NCBI GenBank assembly: GCA_023544645.1
Contig: JAMJFO010000026.1
Coordinates: 1-42,576, forward strand
DNA: 42,576 nt
Direction of reading: 5' to 3'
Source: Desulfobulbaceae bacterium
Lineage (GTDB): Bacteria > Desulfobacterota > Desulfobulbia > Desulfobulbales > Desulfobulbaceae
Shown here: positions 16,060 to 24,802 of the stretch, piece by piece
Numbering within the stretch: the first letter of the stretch is position 1
Layout: the number at the start of each line of letters is the position of its first letter
Notes under the pieces: model-generated
Databases searched by the model: none
Told to the model about the DNA's origin: nothing
What the model saw: only the letters and a program-made list of their open reading frames with translations
Position numbers and translations under genes: made by a program

Positions 16060-17004
16060 GTGACAGAACCGCAGACACCAGAGAAAAAAACCGATGCAAC
16101 ACCCTACCGGTCCGGGGTGATCGCGATCATCGGCCCCCCCAATGCCGGCAAATCGACCCTGCTCAACCATTTCCTCGGGCAGAAGATCGCTATAGTCACC
16201 CCCAAGCCCCAGACCACCAGAAACCGCATCCTCGGGATCCTGAACGGTGAATCGTACCAGATCATCCTTCTGGACACCCCCGGGCTCCATAAGCCCAGGG
16301 AGCTGCTGAACCGGGAAATGGTCCGCATTGCCCTGGATACCCTGGCCGAGGCCGATGTTGTTTTATTTCTTGCCGACGCCCAGGTCAATAAACCGGAAAA
16401 ACTTGAGAAACTCGGCAATGAATTTGCCGAATACCTGCGGCAGGTGACTTGTCCCGTTGTCCTGGCGCTGAACAAGGTTGACCGGCTGGATAAAACACAG
16501 CTGCTGCCGCTCATGGAGTGGTATGCTGATTTTTATCCTTTTGCCGCCGTCCTCCCGATCTCGGCGCTGCACGGGGACGGCGCCGACCTGCTGGTTGATG
16601 AGCTGGTGCGCTTGCTGCCCGAGGGCCCGCAGTATTATCCGGACGATATCCCCACCGATGCCACCGAGCGTTTTATTGCCGCCGAAATAATCAGGGAAAA
16701 GGTATTTCTGCTCACCAGGGAGGAGGTCCCCTACTCAACAGCGGTCATGATCGACAGCTTCCAGGAGTCGGTGGACAACAGGCCCGTCGTCATTCACGCC
16801 ACCATCCTGGTGGAACAGCCTTCGCAGAAGGGGATCATCATCGGGCGGAAGGGCGCGATGCTCGCTGAGATCCGTAAGAAAGCCGTCCTGGAGATCGCCC
16901 GGATGCTTGATCAGCGGGTTTCACTCCGGTTGTGGGTCAAGGTGAAGAAAAAATGGACCAGCAATGAGCAGATCCTCCGGGAGCTGGGGCTGAGCAAAAG
17001 CTGA
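16060..17004 (+). CDS. era: GTPase Era (30S ribosome assembly)
   Basis: A 314-residue Era. G1 is GPPNAGKST, the switch I region is KPQTTRNRILGI, G3 is DTPGL, G4 is NKVD and G5 is SAL. The C-terminal KH domain shows GIIIGRKGAMLAEIRKKA. Era binds the 3' end of 16S rRNA during 30S maturation. The start is a GTG at 16060; the upstream ribosome-binding site is weak, and the N-terminus is about 15 residues longer than typical before the G domain, so a later start is possible but none is clearly better. It stands alone on this strand, convergent with ctpA. Confidence 0.95.
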   Translation: MTEPQTPEKKTDATPYRSGVIAIIGPPNAGKSTLLNHFLGQKIAIVTPKPQTTRNRILGILNGESYQIILLDTPGLHKPRELLNREMVRIALDTLAEADVVLFLADAQVNKPEKLEKLGNEFAEYLRQVTCPVVLALNKVDRLDKTQLLPLMEWYADFYPFAAVLPISALHGDGADLLVDELVRLLPEGPQYYPDDIPTDATERFIAAEIIREKVFLLTREEVPYSTAVMIDSFQESVDNRPVVIHATILVEQPSQKGIIIGRKGAMLAEIRKKAVLEIARMLDQRVSLRLWVKVKKKWTSNEQILRELGLSKS

Positions 17005-17021
17005 TCGATCCATATCGGTGG

Positions 17022-17040
17022 CTGCCGCCGGTTCCGGCAG
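17022..17040. terminator. Possible hairpin between convergent era and ctpA
   Basis: Arms CTGCCG (17022-17027) and CGGCAG (17035-17040) enclose a 7-nt loop in the 54-bp gap between the ends of era and the protease gene. Only a broken T-rich tail (TTCTTCCT) follows on the plus strand, so it is a weak intrinsic terminator at best. Confidence 0.3.
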
Positions 17041-17058
17041 TTCTTCCTGGCGCAGGAG

Positions 17059-18399
17059 TTACCTGTTGTTCCCTTCAGTCTGATTCCGCAGCATTTCTTT
17101 GACACCGTTGTCCCGGGAGGCTAAATCCAGCCCCTTGAGGATATACAGCGCCGTGCGCAGCTGGTTGTCACTCCGCAGCCGTTTTTCGATATCCGCCCTG
17201 TCCTTATCCTCTTTTGTCTCTTTTTTGCCGGATTTTTCCTTGTCATTTTCAAGATGGTTGGGCAGGTCTCTTTCCCTGATCAGGGAATGATCGTTTTGGC
17301 CGTTGTCTTCATCGCCATTGGCCGGAATGAATGGAACGATTATATCAGGCTTGATGCCGGTGGCCTGGATCGAATCACCGCTTGGAGTATAATATTTGGC
17401 GGTTGTCAGCCGAAGACCCGCGCCGTCAGGCATGGGGATAATTGTCTGTACCGAGCCCTTGCCGAAGGTTTCGGTGCCGAGCACAATTGCCCGCTTATGG
17501 TCCTGAAGGGCGCCGGCGACAATTTCCGATGCGCTGGCTGAACCGCTGTTGACCAGGACGATTATCGGAACCTGATACTGCTCTTTATCAGGATAGGCTT
17601 CAAAAACCATGTCCTGGTCTGTCTGCCTGCCTTTGGTGGAGACAATGACTCCGCTGTCGAGAAAGATGTCCGCAACCTTGACGGACTGGTCGAGCAATCC
17701 TCCCGGATTGTTTCGCAGGTCGAGGATCAGGCCGGATATGGGGGTATTTTTCTGCTGGCTGCGAAGAGCGTCCAGCAGCTCGGTGGTGGTGTTTGCCTGG
17801 AAGTTGGAGATGCGTACATAGAGCAATCCCGGTTCAAGCTCCATTGATTTGACACTGTGCATGGGGATTTCGTCACGGACAATGATGAATTCCTTGAGTT
17901 CCTGCCAGTCGGCGCGAAAAACGGAAATGGTGACGCTGGTGCCCTGCTTGCCCCGGAGCCGTTTGACCGCGTCCATCAGGGTCATGTTTTTTGTCGGCTC
18001 ATCACCTATTTTGATGATCTGGTCGCCCGCCTCGATTCCGGCAAGATAGGCCGGTGTGTCTTCAATGGGCGAGACAACGGTGAGGATGCCGTTGCGCAGG
18101 GTGATTTCAATGCCGATGCCGCTGAAACTGCCGTGGGTTTCATCCTGCAGTTCCTTGAAGTCGTCGGGGGTCATATAGGAGGAGTGGGGGTCCAGAGAGG
18201 TCAGCATGCCGTTGATCGCGCCGGAAATAACCTGCTGCGGATCAATGGTATCCACATAGTGTTCCTGCAGGAGCATCAGGACATTGGAAAAGACTTCGAG
18301 ATTCTTGTAGGTTTCCTGGCGCACGGTATCTTCATCTGCCTGTACGGAAGGTGTGCAGAAGAGGATGATGGTCAGGAGCAGAGAGAAAATGGTTTTCAT
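17059..18399 (-). CDS. Carboxyl-terminal processing protease (S41 family, CtpA-like)
   Basis: A 446-residue periplasmic serine protease. A signal peptide (1-20, ending PSVQA) is followed by a helical N-terminal region (about 25-85), a PDZ domain (about 90-180) with GIGIEITLRNGILTVVSPI, and the S41 core. The catalytic serine lies in NSGSASASEIVAG (about 284-296) and the general-base lysine is Lys314 in ETFGKGSVQT. A charged Lys/Glu/Asp-rich linker (about 355-405) precedes a short C-terminal helix. Such proteases trim or degrade envelope proteins and often act on cell-wall enzymes. It lies 162 bp downstream of the envC-like gene on the same strand, a neighbourhood that is common for this pair. 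Confidence 0.92.
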   Translation of the reverse strand: MKTIFSLLLTIILFCTPSVQADEDTVRQETYKNLEVFSNVLMLLQEHYVDTIDPQQVISGAINGMLTSLDPHSSYMTPDDFKELQDETHGSFSGIGIEITLRNGILTVVSPIEDTPAYLAGIEAGDQIIKIGDEPTKNMTLMDAVKRLRGKQGTSVTISVFRADWQELKEFIIVRDEIPMHSVKSMELEPGLLYVRISNFQANTTTELLDALRSQQKNTPISGLILDLRNNPGGLLDQSVKVADIFLDSGVIVSTKGRQTDQDMVFEAYPDKEQYQVPIIVLVNSGSASASEIVAGALQDHKRAIVLGTETFGKGSVQTIIPMPDGAGLRLTTAKYYTPSGDSIQATGIKPDIIVPFIPANGDEDNGQNDHSLIRERDLPNHLENDKEKSGKKETKEDKDRADIEKRLRSDNQLRTALYILKGLDLASRDNGVKEMLRNQTEGNNR

Positions 18400-18561
18400 G
18401 GCATATAAAAGTGAACAGTCGTATCAGATTAATTCATTTACTCAGCGGATAAAATCATATTTTACCAGAATTATAACAGAGTATAAGCATCTTCGCATAT
18501 TTTTGTTAGAGGAAATTTTTTTAATGGTAAGGATGGCGACCGGCCGCGTACGGGGGGCGGT

Positions 18562-19752
18562 TTATCCATCAATCGATATCCACGCAAGGGGATCGAGTGG
18601 TTTGGTGTCGTGTCTGATCTCAAAGTAAACCCCTTTTTCAAACAGGGTGGCAATGTCCCCGGCAGCGCCGATAATTTCCCCATCGCCGACAAGCTGGCCT
18701 TCCTGTACGCTGATCTTTTCCATCCTGGACGTAATGGAGTAATAATCGAGCCCGTGATCAATGATCACCATGTTGCCGAAGCCCTTCCGGTACCCGGCAA
18801 AAAGAACCCTGCCGGCAAAGATTGACCTGATTTCCGCTCCATTGGGCGCGTCAAAGGTTATGCCCTGGGACGCGCCGGTATCGATGGCCACACCTTCTCT
18901 GGATTCGCCGAAACGGGTCACTATTTCGCCCTGGACCGGCGGCGCCATCCTGCCCTTATTCAGAACAAAACCCTTGAGGGTGTAGTCTCTTTTTTTCTGG
19001 AGCTGCGCCAGGGTGGCGCGCAGTTCTTCCTCGGCTTTTTTCAACTCCTTGAGCGCCTGTTCATGCAGTATTTTCTGGGTTTTAACTTTTGTCAGCAGTT
19101 CTTTTTTCTCCTCAAGGAGTGAATCGAGCTGCTTTTGCTGTTCAACGGCATTGGTGATGAATTCGCTGAGCAGGATGCTTTCTTTTTCGTGGGAGTCCCT
19201 GGCCAGGATCAGCTGTTCAATGGCGTCCCGGTATTGGTTGAACAGTTTTTTGTCGTAATCGATGAGGGTTTTGAACGAATCGTTGAACAGCATGAGGTCC
19301 GGCAGGGTCCGGGTGGAAAAAGTGACATTCAGGAGTCCTGTCTTGCCCATGAGATAATAGGAGCGGAGCCGTTTCTCCAGGTGGCTTTTCACTTTTTCCC
19401 GGCCCTGCCTGGCCAACCTGAGATCGCGTTCTTTGAGGGCGAGCAGTTCCTCCTGGCTGTTGAGCCGGTCAATCATCACGTCCAGACGGATTTTCTGCAG
19501 GGCCAGGTTTTTGTCAAGGCGTTCTATCTGGTCCAGCAGGTTGAATTCCTGTTCGCTGACAATCTGGAGCCTGCCGAGGTGGATTTGCATGCCGCCGCGC
19601 AGTTTCTCCAGATTTGATTCATGCTGCTGGATGGGTTTGTCTATTTCCTCCAGCCCCGGGGGAGCGGACCATCCGCGGGCGGGCTGGAAAATGGCGCCGG
19701 CCAGCACGGCAAGGGAGAGCGCAAGGGGTGTCCTGAAAAATCCAATGCTCAT
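18562..19752 (-). CDS. envC: EnvC-like activator of cell-wall amidases (degenerate LytM/M23)
   Basis: A 396-residue exported protein. The signal peptide (about 1-29) ends near GWSA. A long coiled coil (about 35-260) is followed by a LytM domain (about 265-390). The LytM fold is recognisable (IVTRFGESREGVAIDTGA, GNMVIIDHGLDYYSI, VYFEIRHDTKPLDPLAW), but the zinc ligands of active M23 peptidases are missing: GVAID replaces HKGID, and the final HxH is VYF. This matches EnvC, which activates amidases rather than cutting peptidoglycan itself. The start overlaps the ftsX stop by 4 bp, placing it with its known partner FtsEX. Confidence 0.9.
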   Translation of the reverse strand: MSIGFFRTPLALSLAVLAGAIFQPARGWSAPPGLEEIDKPIQQHESNLEKLRGGMQIHLGRLQIVSEQEFNLLDQIERLDKNLALQKIRLDVMIDRLNSQEELLALKERDLRLARQGREKVKSHLEKRLRSYYLMGKTGLLNVTFSTRTLPDLMLFNDSFKTLIDYDKKLFNQYRDAIEQLILARDSHEKESILLSEFITNAVEQQKQLDSLLEEKKELLTKVKTQKILHEQALKELKKAEEELRATLAQLQKKRDYTLKGFVLNKGRMAPPVQGEIVTRFGESREGVAIDTGASQGITFDAPNGAEIRSIFAGRVLFAGYRKGFGNMVIIDHGLDYYSITSRMEKISVQEGQLVGDGEIIGAAGDIATLFEKGVYFEIRHDTKPLDPLAWISIDG

Positions 19753-20636
19753 AACTGGAGGAATTTTCTGGTCGAAGAAAAACTGCCGCCGGCACAGAGC
19801 AGGGAAGAGATGACAATAATGGCTATGACCACCGGAAAGGGAAAAAAGGTGAACTCAAAGAGCTGGAAAATTGAAGAAACGGCAAAGCGCAGCTTGATCC
19901 AGTTGAAAAGGAGGAATAGAGCGGCCATTCCCGCCGCGGAACCGATAAATCCCTGGAGAGCGCCTTCAAGAAAAAAAGGCAGGCGGATGTAATGGGTGCT
20001 GGCGCCCACCAGCCGCAGCAGCTCAAGTTCATCCTTGCGGCTGAGCAGGGTCAGCCGGATGGTGTTGGCCACCATGAATGTTGTGGTCAGGATGAGAAGA
20101 GAGCCGGAGAGAAAGACGATAATGCGCAGCAGTTTGACAAAGGTGTAGAACCGTTCAACCCATTCCCTCCCGTACTGCACCTTGAGAACCCCGGGCAGGG
20201 AGACGAGATAGTCGGAAAAGCGTTTGATCTTGGTCAGGGTATCCAGGGAGCGGACCGGGTATACTTCGATGGAAGGCGGCAGGAAGTCCCTGGGCATATC
20301 CTCGAGGACATCACGGTCTTCCTCGAGCTGGGCTGCAAAGCGACCATAGGCCTCTTTGCTCGAAACAAATTCGATCCGTTCCACCTTGTCGAATTTGACT
20401 ATTTTTTTCCTGTATTCCTCCTGCATCTCCTCCGCAGGTTCCTCGTCCAGATAGATGACCAGCCGCAGGTCGTCGTCAAGCTGTTGTCCCGCGTGCTGCA
20501 CATTGGTGTATATCAGGTAGAAGAAGGCGAAGATCAGCACCGACAGGGTGATGGTTATCAGGGTAAGGAGCTGGGCGCTCCAGGTCTGAAACAGGTTGCG
20601 GAATGTCTGGGTGAAAACGGCGATAATAAAGTTCAT
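19749..20636 (-). CDS. ftsX: Cell division protein FtsX
   Basis: A 295-residue inner-membrane protein with the FtsX layout. TM1 lies near 21-43, an extracytoplasmic domain spans about 44-160 (YLDEEPAEEMQ through EVYPVRSLDTLTKIKRFSDY), and three further helices lie near 172-196, 225-250 and 266-292. LLSRKDELELLRLVGASTHYI is the typical cytoplasmic loop contacting FtsE. FtsX carries the ATPase signal of FtsE across the membrane to EnvC. It overlaps ftsE by 4 bp on one side and envC by 4 bp on the other. Confidence 0.94.
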   Translation of the reverse strand: MNFIIAVFTQTFRNLFQTWSAQLLTLITITLSVLIFAFFYLIYTNVQHAGQQLDDDLRLVIYLDEEPAEEMQEEYRKKIVKFDKVERIEFVSSKEAYGRFAAQLEEDRDVLEDMPRDFLPPSIEVYPVRSLDTLTKIKRFSDYLVSLPGVLKVQYGREWVERFYTFVKLLRIIVFLSGSLLILTTTFMVANTIRLTLLSRKDELELLRLVGASTHYIRLPFFLEGALQGFIGSAAGMAALFLLFNWIKLRFAVSSIFQLFEFTFFPFPVVIAIIVISSLLCAGGSFSSTRKFLQL

Positions 20637-21412
20637 TGATCACTCATCCATAAATCGTCTTCTTCCGGGCTGCCCTGCTCTTCGTCCATCCGGTCCGCAA
20701 AGGCATGGTCAGGCTCCGGCGCCGGGTGCCCGTTGACGATCCGCCCCTCCCGCAGTTCAATGATCCGGTGGTCGGTATCCCGGTAGATCGACTCATCATG
20801 GGTGGCAATGACCAGAGTCGCGCCCCGTTCATTGTATTTCCTGAACAGGTCCATGACCAGCTGGGTGGTTTCGCGGTCGAGATTGCCCGTGGGCTCGTCT
20901 GCCAGAATCAGTCCCGGATTGTTGGCTACGGCCCTGGCAATGGACACCCTCTGCTGCTCCCCCCGGGAGAGTTCGCAGGCTGGGGTATTGTACTTATCGG
21001 CAAGTCCGAGGTGATGAAGGAGCTTCTTGGTCCGCATGCGGATGACCGATGAGCGGGTATAGGAAACCTCCATGGCCACGGCAATGTTCTGGGCCACGGT
21101 TTTGTCCGGCAGGAGCTTGAAATCCTGGAAGGCAAAACCGATGTTGCGCCGGAGCCGCTGCAGCTTGCCGCCGGCGATCTTGCTGAGATCATGTCCGTCC
21201 ACCTCGACCACCCCTTTGGTTTGTTTGTCCATGCGGCTGAGAAGCCGGAGCAGGGTGGATTTCCCGGCGCCGCTCTTGCCGATGAGAAACAGGATCTCCC
21301 CTCTGTTGACGCTGAGGGAAACATCGGTGAGCGCCTGGATATCGGGCAGGTAGATTTTGGACACCTTGACCAGGTCGACCATGTACCTGGAGTTGTTCGA
21401 TTGCGAGTTCAT
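20633..21412 (-). CDS. ftsE: Cell division ATP-binding protein FtsE
   Basis: A 259-residue ABC ATPase. Walker A is GKSGAGKSTLL, the Q-loop is AFQDFKLLPDKTV, the signature is LSRGEQQRVSIARA, Walker B is LILADEPTGNLD, and the switch His is in ATHDESIY. FtsE is usually about 220 residues; here an acidic tail of about 35 residues (rich in Asp/Glu/Pro) is added after the ABC core. It follows the CooC-like gene after 6 bp and overlaps ftsX by 4 bp. Confidence 0.94.
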   Translation of the reverse strand: MNSQSNNSRYMVDLVKVSKIYLPDIQALTDVSLSVNRGEILFLIGKSGAGKSTLLRLLSRMDKQTKGVVEVDGHDLSKIAGGKLQRLRRNIGFAFQDFKLLPDKTVAQNIAVAMEVSYTRSSVIRMRTKKLLHHLGLADKYNTPACELSRGEQQRVSIARAVANNPGLILADEPTGNLDRETTQLVMDLFRKYNERGATLVIATHDESIYRDTDHRIIELREGRIVNGHPAPEPDHAFADRMDEEQGSPEEDDLWMSDQ

Positions 21413-21418
21413 GCGGAT

Positions 21419-22177
21419 TCAGGAAAATATTTTATCGAAAATGGCCGTGGCCTGGCGGACAACAACGCTGTCATCTTCAAGTTTCAGGTAGGAGGCGCCG
21501 CTCAGCTCCTGGTTGACCAGTTCGTTGCTGGCGGAGATGATCCCGGCCAGGGGCAGGCCGGCCTCATTGACCGCTGCTTCGATTTTTTCCTGCAGCGCTT
21601 CCGGGACCGGATCAGGTGCGCGATTGACAATGAGAAATTTGTTTTTGACGGTCAGCCCGAGGGGGCCGGTGATGTCGGCGATTCGTTTGGCGGTGAGAAT
21701 GCCCCGGGCCGAAGGATCGGAAACAATGAGCAGATAGTCGACCTCCCGCAGGTTCATGCGGCTCAGGTGTTCCATGCCGGCCTCGTTGTCGACAATGATG
21801 TAGGGGTAGTTTTCAGCCAGTTTGTCCATGGTCATGGCCAGGTACTGATTGGCGGCGCAATAGCAGCCCGGCCCGTCCGGCTGGCCCATGACCATGAGGT
21901 CGTAGCCGGTGTCTTCGATGAGGGCCTGGTGGATTTTCATTTCCATGTACTGGTCGCGGGTCATGCCGGTGGGAATCTCCCCCTTGAGATCCTTGCGGAT
22001 TTCCCCGAGGGTCAGATGCACTTCCTTTTCCAGCAGTTCGTTGAGGTTGGCGTTGGCATCGGCGTCAACCGCCAGAACCGGGGTCATGTTCCTGTCTTTA
22101 AGATATTTCAGCAGCAGCGCGGAGGTGGTTGTTTTGCCGGTCCCGCCCTTGCCTGCCATGGCAATAATTTTGGTCAT
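21419..22177 (-). CDS. cooC: CooC-type nickel-insertion ATPase (CO dehydrogenase maturation family)
   Basis: A 252-residue MinD/Mrp-class P-loop ATPase. The deviant Walker A is AGKGGTGKTTTSALLL (8-23), switch I is VDADANANL, and the diagnostic metal-binding CxC lies in DGPGCYCAAN (about 103-112). These match CooC, whose dimer binds Ni through the CxC motif for assembly of CO dehydrogenase. No CO dehydrogenase gene lies in the window. It is the first gene of a tight operon with ftsE, ftsX and envC (6-bp gap), an unexpected partner set. It could serve a CODH/acetyl-CoA synthase encoded elsewhere. Confidence 0.85.
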   Translation of the reverse strand: MTKIIAMAGKGGTGKTTTSALLLKYLKDRNMTPVLAVDADANANLNELLEKEVHLTLGEIRKDLKGEIPTGMTRDQYMEMKIHQALIEDTGYDLMVMGQPDGPGCYCAANQYLAMTMDKLAENYPYIIVDNEAGMEHLSRMNLREVDYLLIVSDPSARGILTAKRIADITGPLGLTVKNKFLIVNRAPDPVPEALQEKIEAAVNEAGLPLAGIISASNELVNQELSGASYLKLEDDSVVVRQATAIFDKIFS

Positions 22178-22230
22178 ATATTTTCCCGATTGATTAAAGC
22201 GATAATGATGTGTTTACGTTTAAAACCAAG

Positions 22231-22264
22231 ATTATACAATAAAAAAACTCTATTTTCCTGTCAA
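22231..22264 (-). promoter_or_regulatory. Promoter-like site upstream of the cooC-ftsEX-envC operon
   Basis: On the minus strand there is a perfect TATAAT (22231-22236), about 54 bp before the ATG of the CooC-like gene. A perfect TTGACA (22259-22264) also occurs, but with a 22-bp spacer, longer than the usual 16-18. Either the -10 works with a poor -35 or the spacing is genuinely atypical. Confidence 0.35.
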
Positions 22265-22281
22265 ACCTAAAAGATTCCGTT

Positions 22282-22450
22282 TATAAATGTAACCTCAACT
22301 TTTTGACTTATGTTAAATTGCTGTAAAGAAAAAAAATGTGTGAGGATTCAACTGGCTTATTGATCAGGCTGTAGGCTGAAGACTATCAGGCTACTTGCGA
22401 AAACCGCCCTAAAAGCCTATAGCCTTAACAGCTAACATCTATCCCAACAT
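22282..22450 (+). repeat. Dispersed repeat, copy B (forward)
   Basis: The most complete forward copy. An AT-rich lead (from about TTATAAATGT, including ACTTATGTTAA) is followed by CTGTAAAGAAAAAAAATG, the arm AGGCTGT/AGGCTGA/AGACTAT, the core CTTGCGAAAACCGCCC, and the opposite arm AGCCTAT/AGCCTTA/ACAGCTA. It matches copy C in inverse orientation over nearly its whole length. Confidence 0.8.
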
Positions 22451-22520
22451 AATTAATATATAAATACTTCATGATTCCAGACAAATAGATCAACTCAGAA
22501 AGTTGAGGAGGAATGTTTCA

Positions 22521-23198
22521 TTGAAAGCGGTTATTTTTGATCTGGACGGCACCCTGCTCGATACCCTTGAAGACCTGGCGGACGCCGGCAACCAGGTTCT
22601 CGCGGCTGCCGGCCTCCCTGTTCATCCGGTGGAGAGCTACCGGTATTTTGTCGGTGACGGCCTGGTGGCCCTGATCCGGCGGATTCTGCCGGAAGAGAGG
22701 AGAAGCGATGAAGAGGTGCTCCGTATGACTCAGGCCTTCCGGGAAGTCTATGCGGTAAACTGGAATGCCAAAACGCGATTGTACACGGGGGTTGACACGC
22801 TGCTCAGCGGTTTGCAGGAAAATGGGGTGGCGATGAATGTTTTGTCCAACAAACCCCATGATTTTACCAGGATATGCGTGCGGGAATTTCTTGGCAGATG
22901 GACATTTGCCCATGTGCTCGGCAACCGGGAAGGATTAGCGAAGAAACCGGATCCGGCCGGAGCGCTGGAGATTGCCGGCAAACTCGGCCTGGCGCCGTCC
23001 CATATCCTCTATGTCGGCGACACGGCCACGGATATGAAGACTGCCGTGGCTGCCGGAATGTATGCTGTCGGGGCGTTGTGGGGTTTCCGCACTGCCGGAG
23101 AGCTTGAAGAAAGCGGCGCGGCCTGTCTTGCACAACGCCCGGAAGAGGTGCTGGAGCTGCTGCGGAAAGGGTGTAAATCTTCTCCGGGAGCCATTTAA
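22521..23198 (+). CDS. gph: HAD-family phosphoglycolate phosphatase-like hydrolase
   Basis: A 225-residue HAD phosphatase. Motif I is FDLDGTLLDT, motif II is LSNKP, motif III is the lysine in KKPDP, and motif IV is GDTATD. The helical cap lies between motifs I and II (about 15-80), as in Gph/PGP enzymes that remove 2-phosphoglycolate. The start is TTG at 22521, placed 9 nt after GAGGAGG; the upstream TTG at 22503 would include the Shine-Dalgarno itself. The DUF445 gene follows after 8 bp, so the two are co-transcribed. Substrate specificity cannot be fixed by motifs alone. Confidence 0.85.
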   Translation: MKAVIFDLDGTLLDTLEDLADAGNQVLAAAGLPVHPVESYRYFVGDGLVALIRRILPEERRSDEEVLRMTQAFREVYAVNWNAKTRLYTGVDTLLSGLQENGVAMNVLSNKPHDFTRICVREFLGRWTFAHVLGNREGLAKKPDPAGALEIAGKLGLAPSHILYVGDTATDMKTAVAAGMYAVGALWGFRTAGELEESGAACLAQRPEEVLELLRKGCKSSPGAI

Positions 23199-23206
23199 CG
23201 GAGATT

Positions 23207-24802
23207 ATGAATTCATTATTTTTAGCCTATGCCGGCCCTCCGCTGCTGGGGGCGTTTATCGGCTATCTGACCAACAGGGTGGCCATCCGCATGCTGTTCA
23301 GGCCACTTTCCCGGTGGCGGGTGCTGGGAATCCCGGTGCCCATGACGCCGGGAGTCATTCCCTCCAGGCGGCATGAACTGGCGAAAAACATCGGCGAGAT
23401 GGTCGGAACCCACCTCCTGACCAGCAAGGATATCGGCTCCGCCCTGTCCGAAGAGAAATTCCAGGATAATCTCCACACCCTGGTTGATGAGCGGATCGAT
23501 GCATTGCTCGGCAGGGATTTCGGCCCGGTGCGCACCCTGGTGCCGAAGCGCTTCCAGACCTACTTCAAGGTGGCTGTCCGCACCCTCAAATACCGGTTCC
23601 GCACCGGCGTCCATCGCTACATGGAGAGTGATGATTTTGCCGCCAGGGTGACGCAGACCATGCGGGAGCAGCTGGATTCATTTGGTTTGAAACCGTTGAA
23701 CGAGATGGTTTCCAGGGAAGAGCGCAGGGCTTTCTACACCTTTATTGATACCCTTATTGCCGATCTCCTTGCCGGCCCCGCAACAGAAGAACGGCTGGCC
23801 GGCTATCTCCGGGAAAACCTGCGGCAGGCAGCGGACAACGGCAAAACCCTTGGGGAGTATGTACCCGCCACCCTGCATGATTTTATTATTGAGTCGATTC
23901 AGCGCTACTCTCCCGCAATTCTCCGGCAGCTGGCCGGCATGCTTGCCGAGCCGCCGGTTCGCGATCGCATAATCAGCGCCGTCCGGGGCGGCATAGATGA
24001 TTTCATTTCTTCTCTCGGGCCTCTGGGTTCCCTGGCCGGGGGTTTCCTTGACATGAAAGCGCTGGAGAAAAGCATACGCGGCTATCTGACCGATAAGGAG
24101 GGTGACATCAGGTCGTGGCTGGAAAATCCGGAAGTGCAGGAGCGGTTCAGCGTCGTTCTTGTCGATCTGGTGGATCGCTACCTGGACAAACCCCTGGCAG
24201 AGCTTGTGGAGCATATGGAGGAAGAAAAACTTGCCGCCGTGTGCCGGGGAACTGCTGAGCAGCTTCTGGGCATTGTCCGTTCCCCGGGGGTGATTGAAGC
24301 CATGGCGACGATGCTGCGCGAAAACCTCGAGGAAATGATCGGCAATGGCGAACGCACTGTCTCAGAGTCGGCTTCCCGGCTGCTCGGCCAGGAAGCCGCC
24401 GATAATCTGCAGGGGATGGCGGCGGCGGAAACTGTTGCCCTGATCCGATCCCCGAGGAGCCGCGCGCTGCTTGATAAAATGATGAATACCATGTTCGATT
24501 CGGCGCTCAACCGGCCCATAGGCATCCTCAACAATATCCTGCCGGCGACCATTCGCACGGGGTTCACCGATTACGCGGTGCTGACCGTCAACCGGATCAT
24601 GCTGCAGGAGGTGCCAAGGCTGGTTGATTCCCTGGAGATCCGCCGGATCGTCACGGCCAAGGTGGATTCCCTTGACCTGCTCAGGCTGGAGAAACTCCTG
24701 TTGTCCATCATGGAGGAGCAGTTCAAGTACATCAACCTGTTCGGGGGCCTGCTCGGTTTTCTTATCGGGCTGGCAAATCTGCTTTTTCTTCAGATGCGTT
24801 GA
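23207..24802 (+). CDS. DUF445 family membrane-anchored protein
   Basis: A 531-residue protein of the DUF445 (YheB/YjiN-like) family. The N-terminus has the family landmarks PPLLGAFIGYLTNRVAIRML and PLSRWRVLGIPVPMTPGVIP, followed by long amphipathic helices with repeated DUF445 segments and a hydrophobic C-terminal helix (GGLLGFLIGLANLLFL). The function of the family is not established. The ribosome-binding site is weak (ACGGAGATTATG). It is co-transcribed with the phosphatase. Its last 41 bp overlap the 3' end of the OmpA-family gene on the other strand. Confidence 0.85.
   Translation: MNSLFLAYAGPPLLGAFIGYLTNRVAIRMLFRPLSRWRVLGIPVPMTPGVIPSRRHELAKNIGEMVGTHLLTSKDIGSALSEEKFQDNLHTLVDERIDALLGRDFGPVRTLVPKRFQTYFKVAVRTLKYRFRTGVHRYMESDDFAARVTQTMREQLDSFGLKPLNEMVSREERRAFYTFIDTLIADLLAGPATEERLAGYLRENLRQAADNGKTLGEYVPATLHDFIIESIQRYSPAILRQLAGMLAEPPVRDRIISAVRGGIDDFISSLGPLGSLAGGFLDMKALEKSIRGYLTDKEGDIRSWLENPEVQERFSVVLVDLVDRYLDKPLAELVEHMEEEKLAAVCRGTAEQLLGIVRSPGVIEAMATMLRENLEEMIGNGERTVSESASRLLGQEAADNLQGMAAAETVALIRSPRSRALLDKMMNTMFDSALNRPIGILNNILPATIRTGFTDYAVLTVNRIMLQEVPRLVDSLEIRRIVTAKVDSLDLLRLEKLLLSIMEEQFKYINLFGGLLGFLIGLANLLFLQMR

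Larger units (their letters stand above)
22178..22520. other. Intergenic gap between divergent cooC-like and HAD phosphatase genes
   Basis: About 340 bp without a gene. The left part holds the promoter-like site for the minus-strand operon. The right part is occupied by copy B of the dispersed repeat. The last 10-15 bp hold the GAGGAGG ribosome-binding site of the phosphatase gene. Confidence 0.7.

Noticed and set aside
22503-22520. Earlier TTG start of the HAD phosphatase gene
   Set aside because: The codons would contain the GAGGAGG ribosome-binding site; the TTG at 22521 is properly spaced and gives the usual N-terminus.
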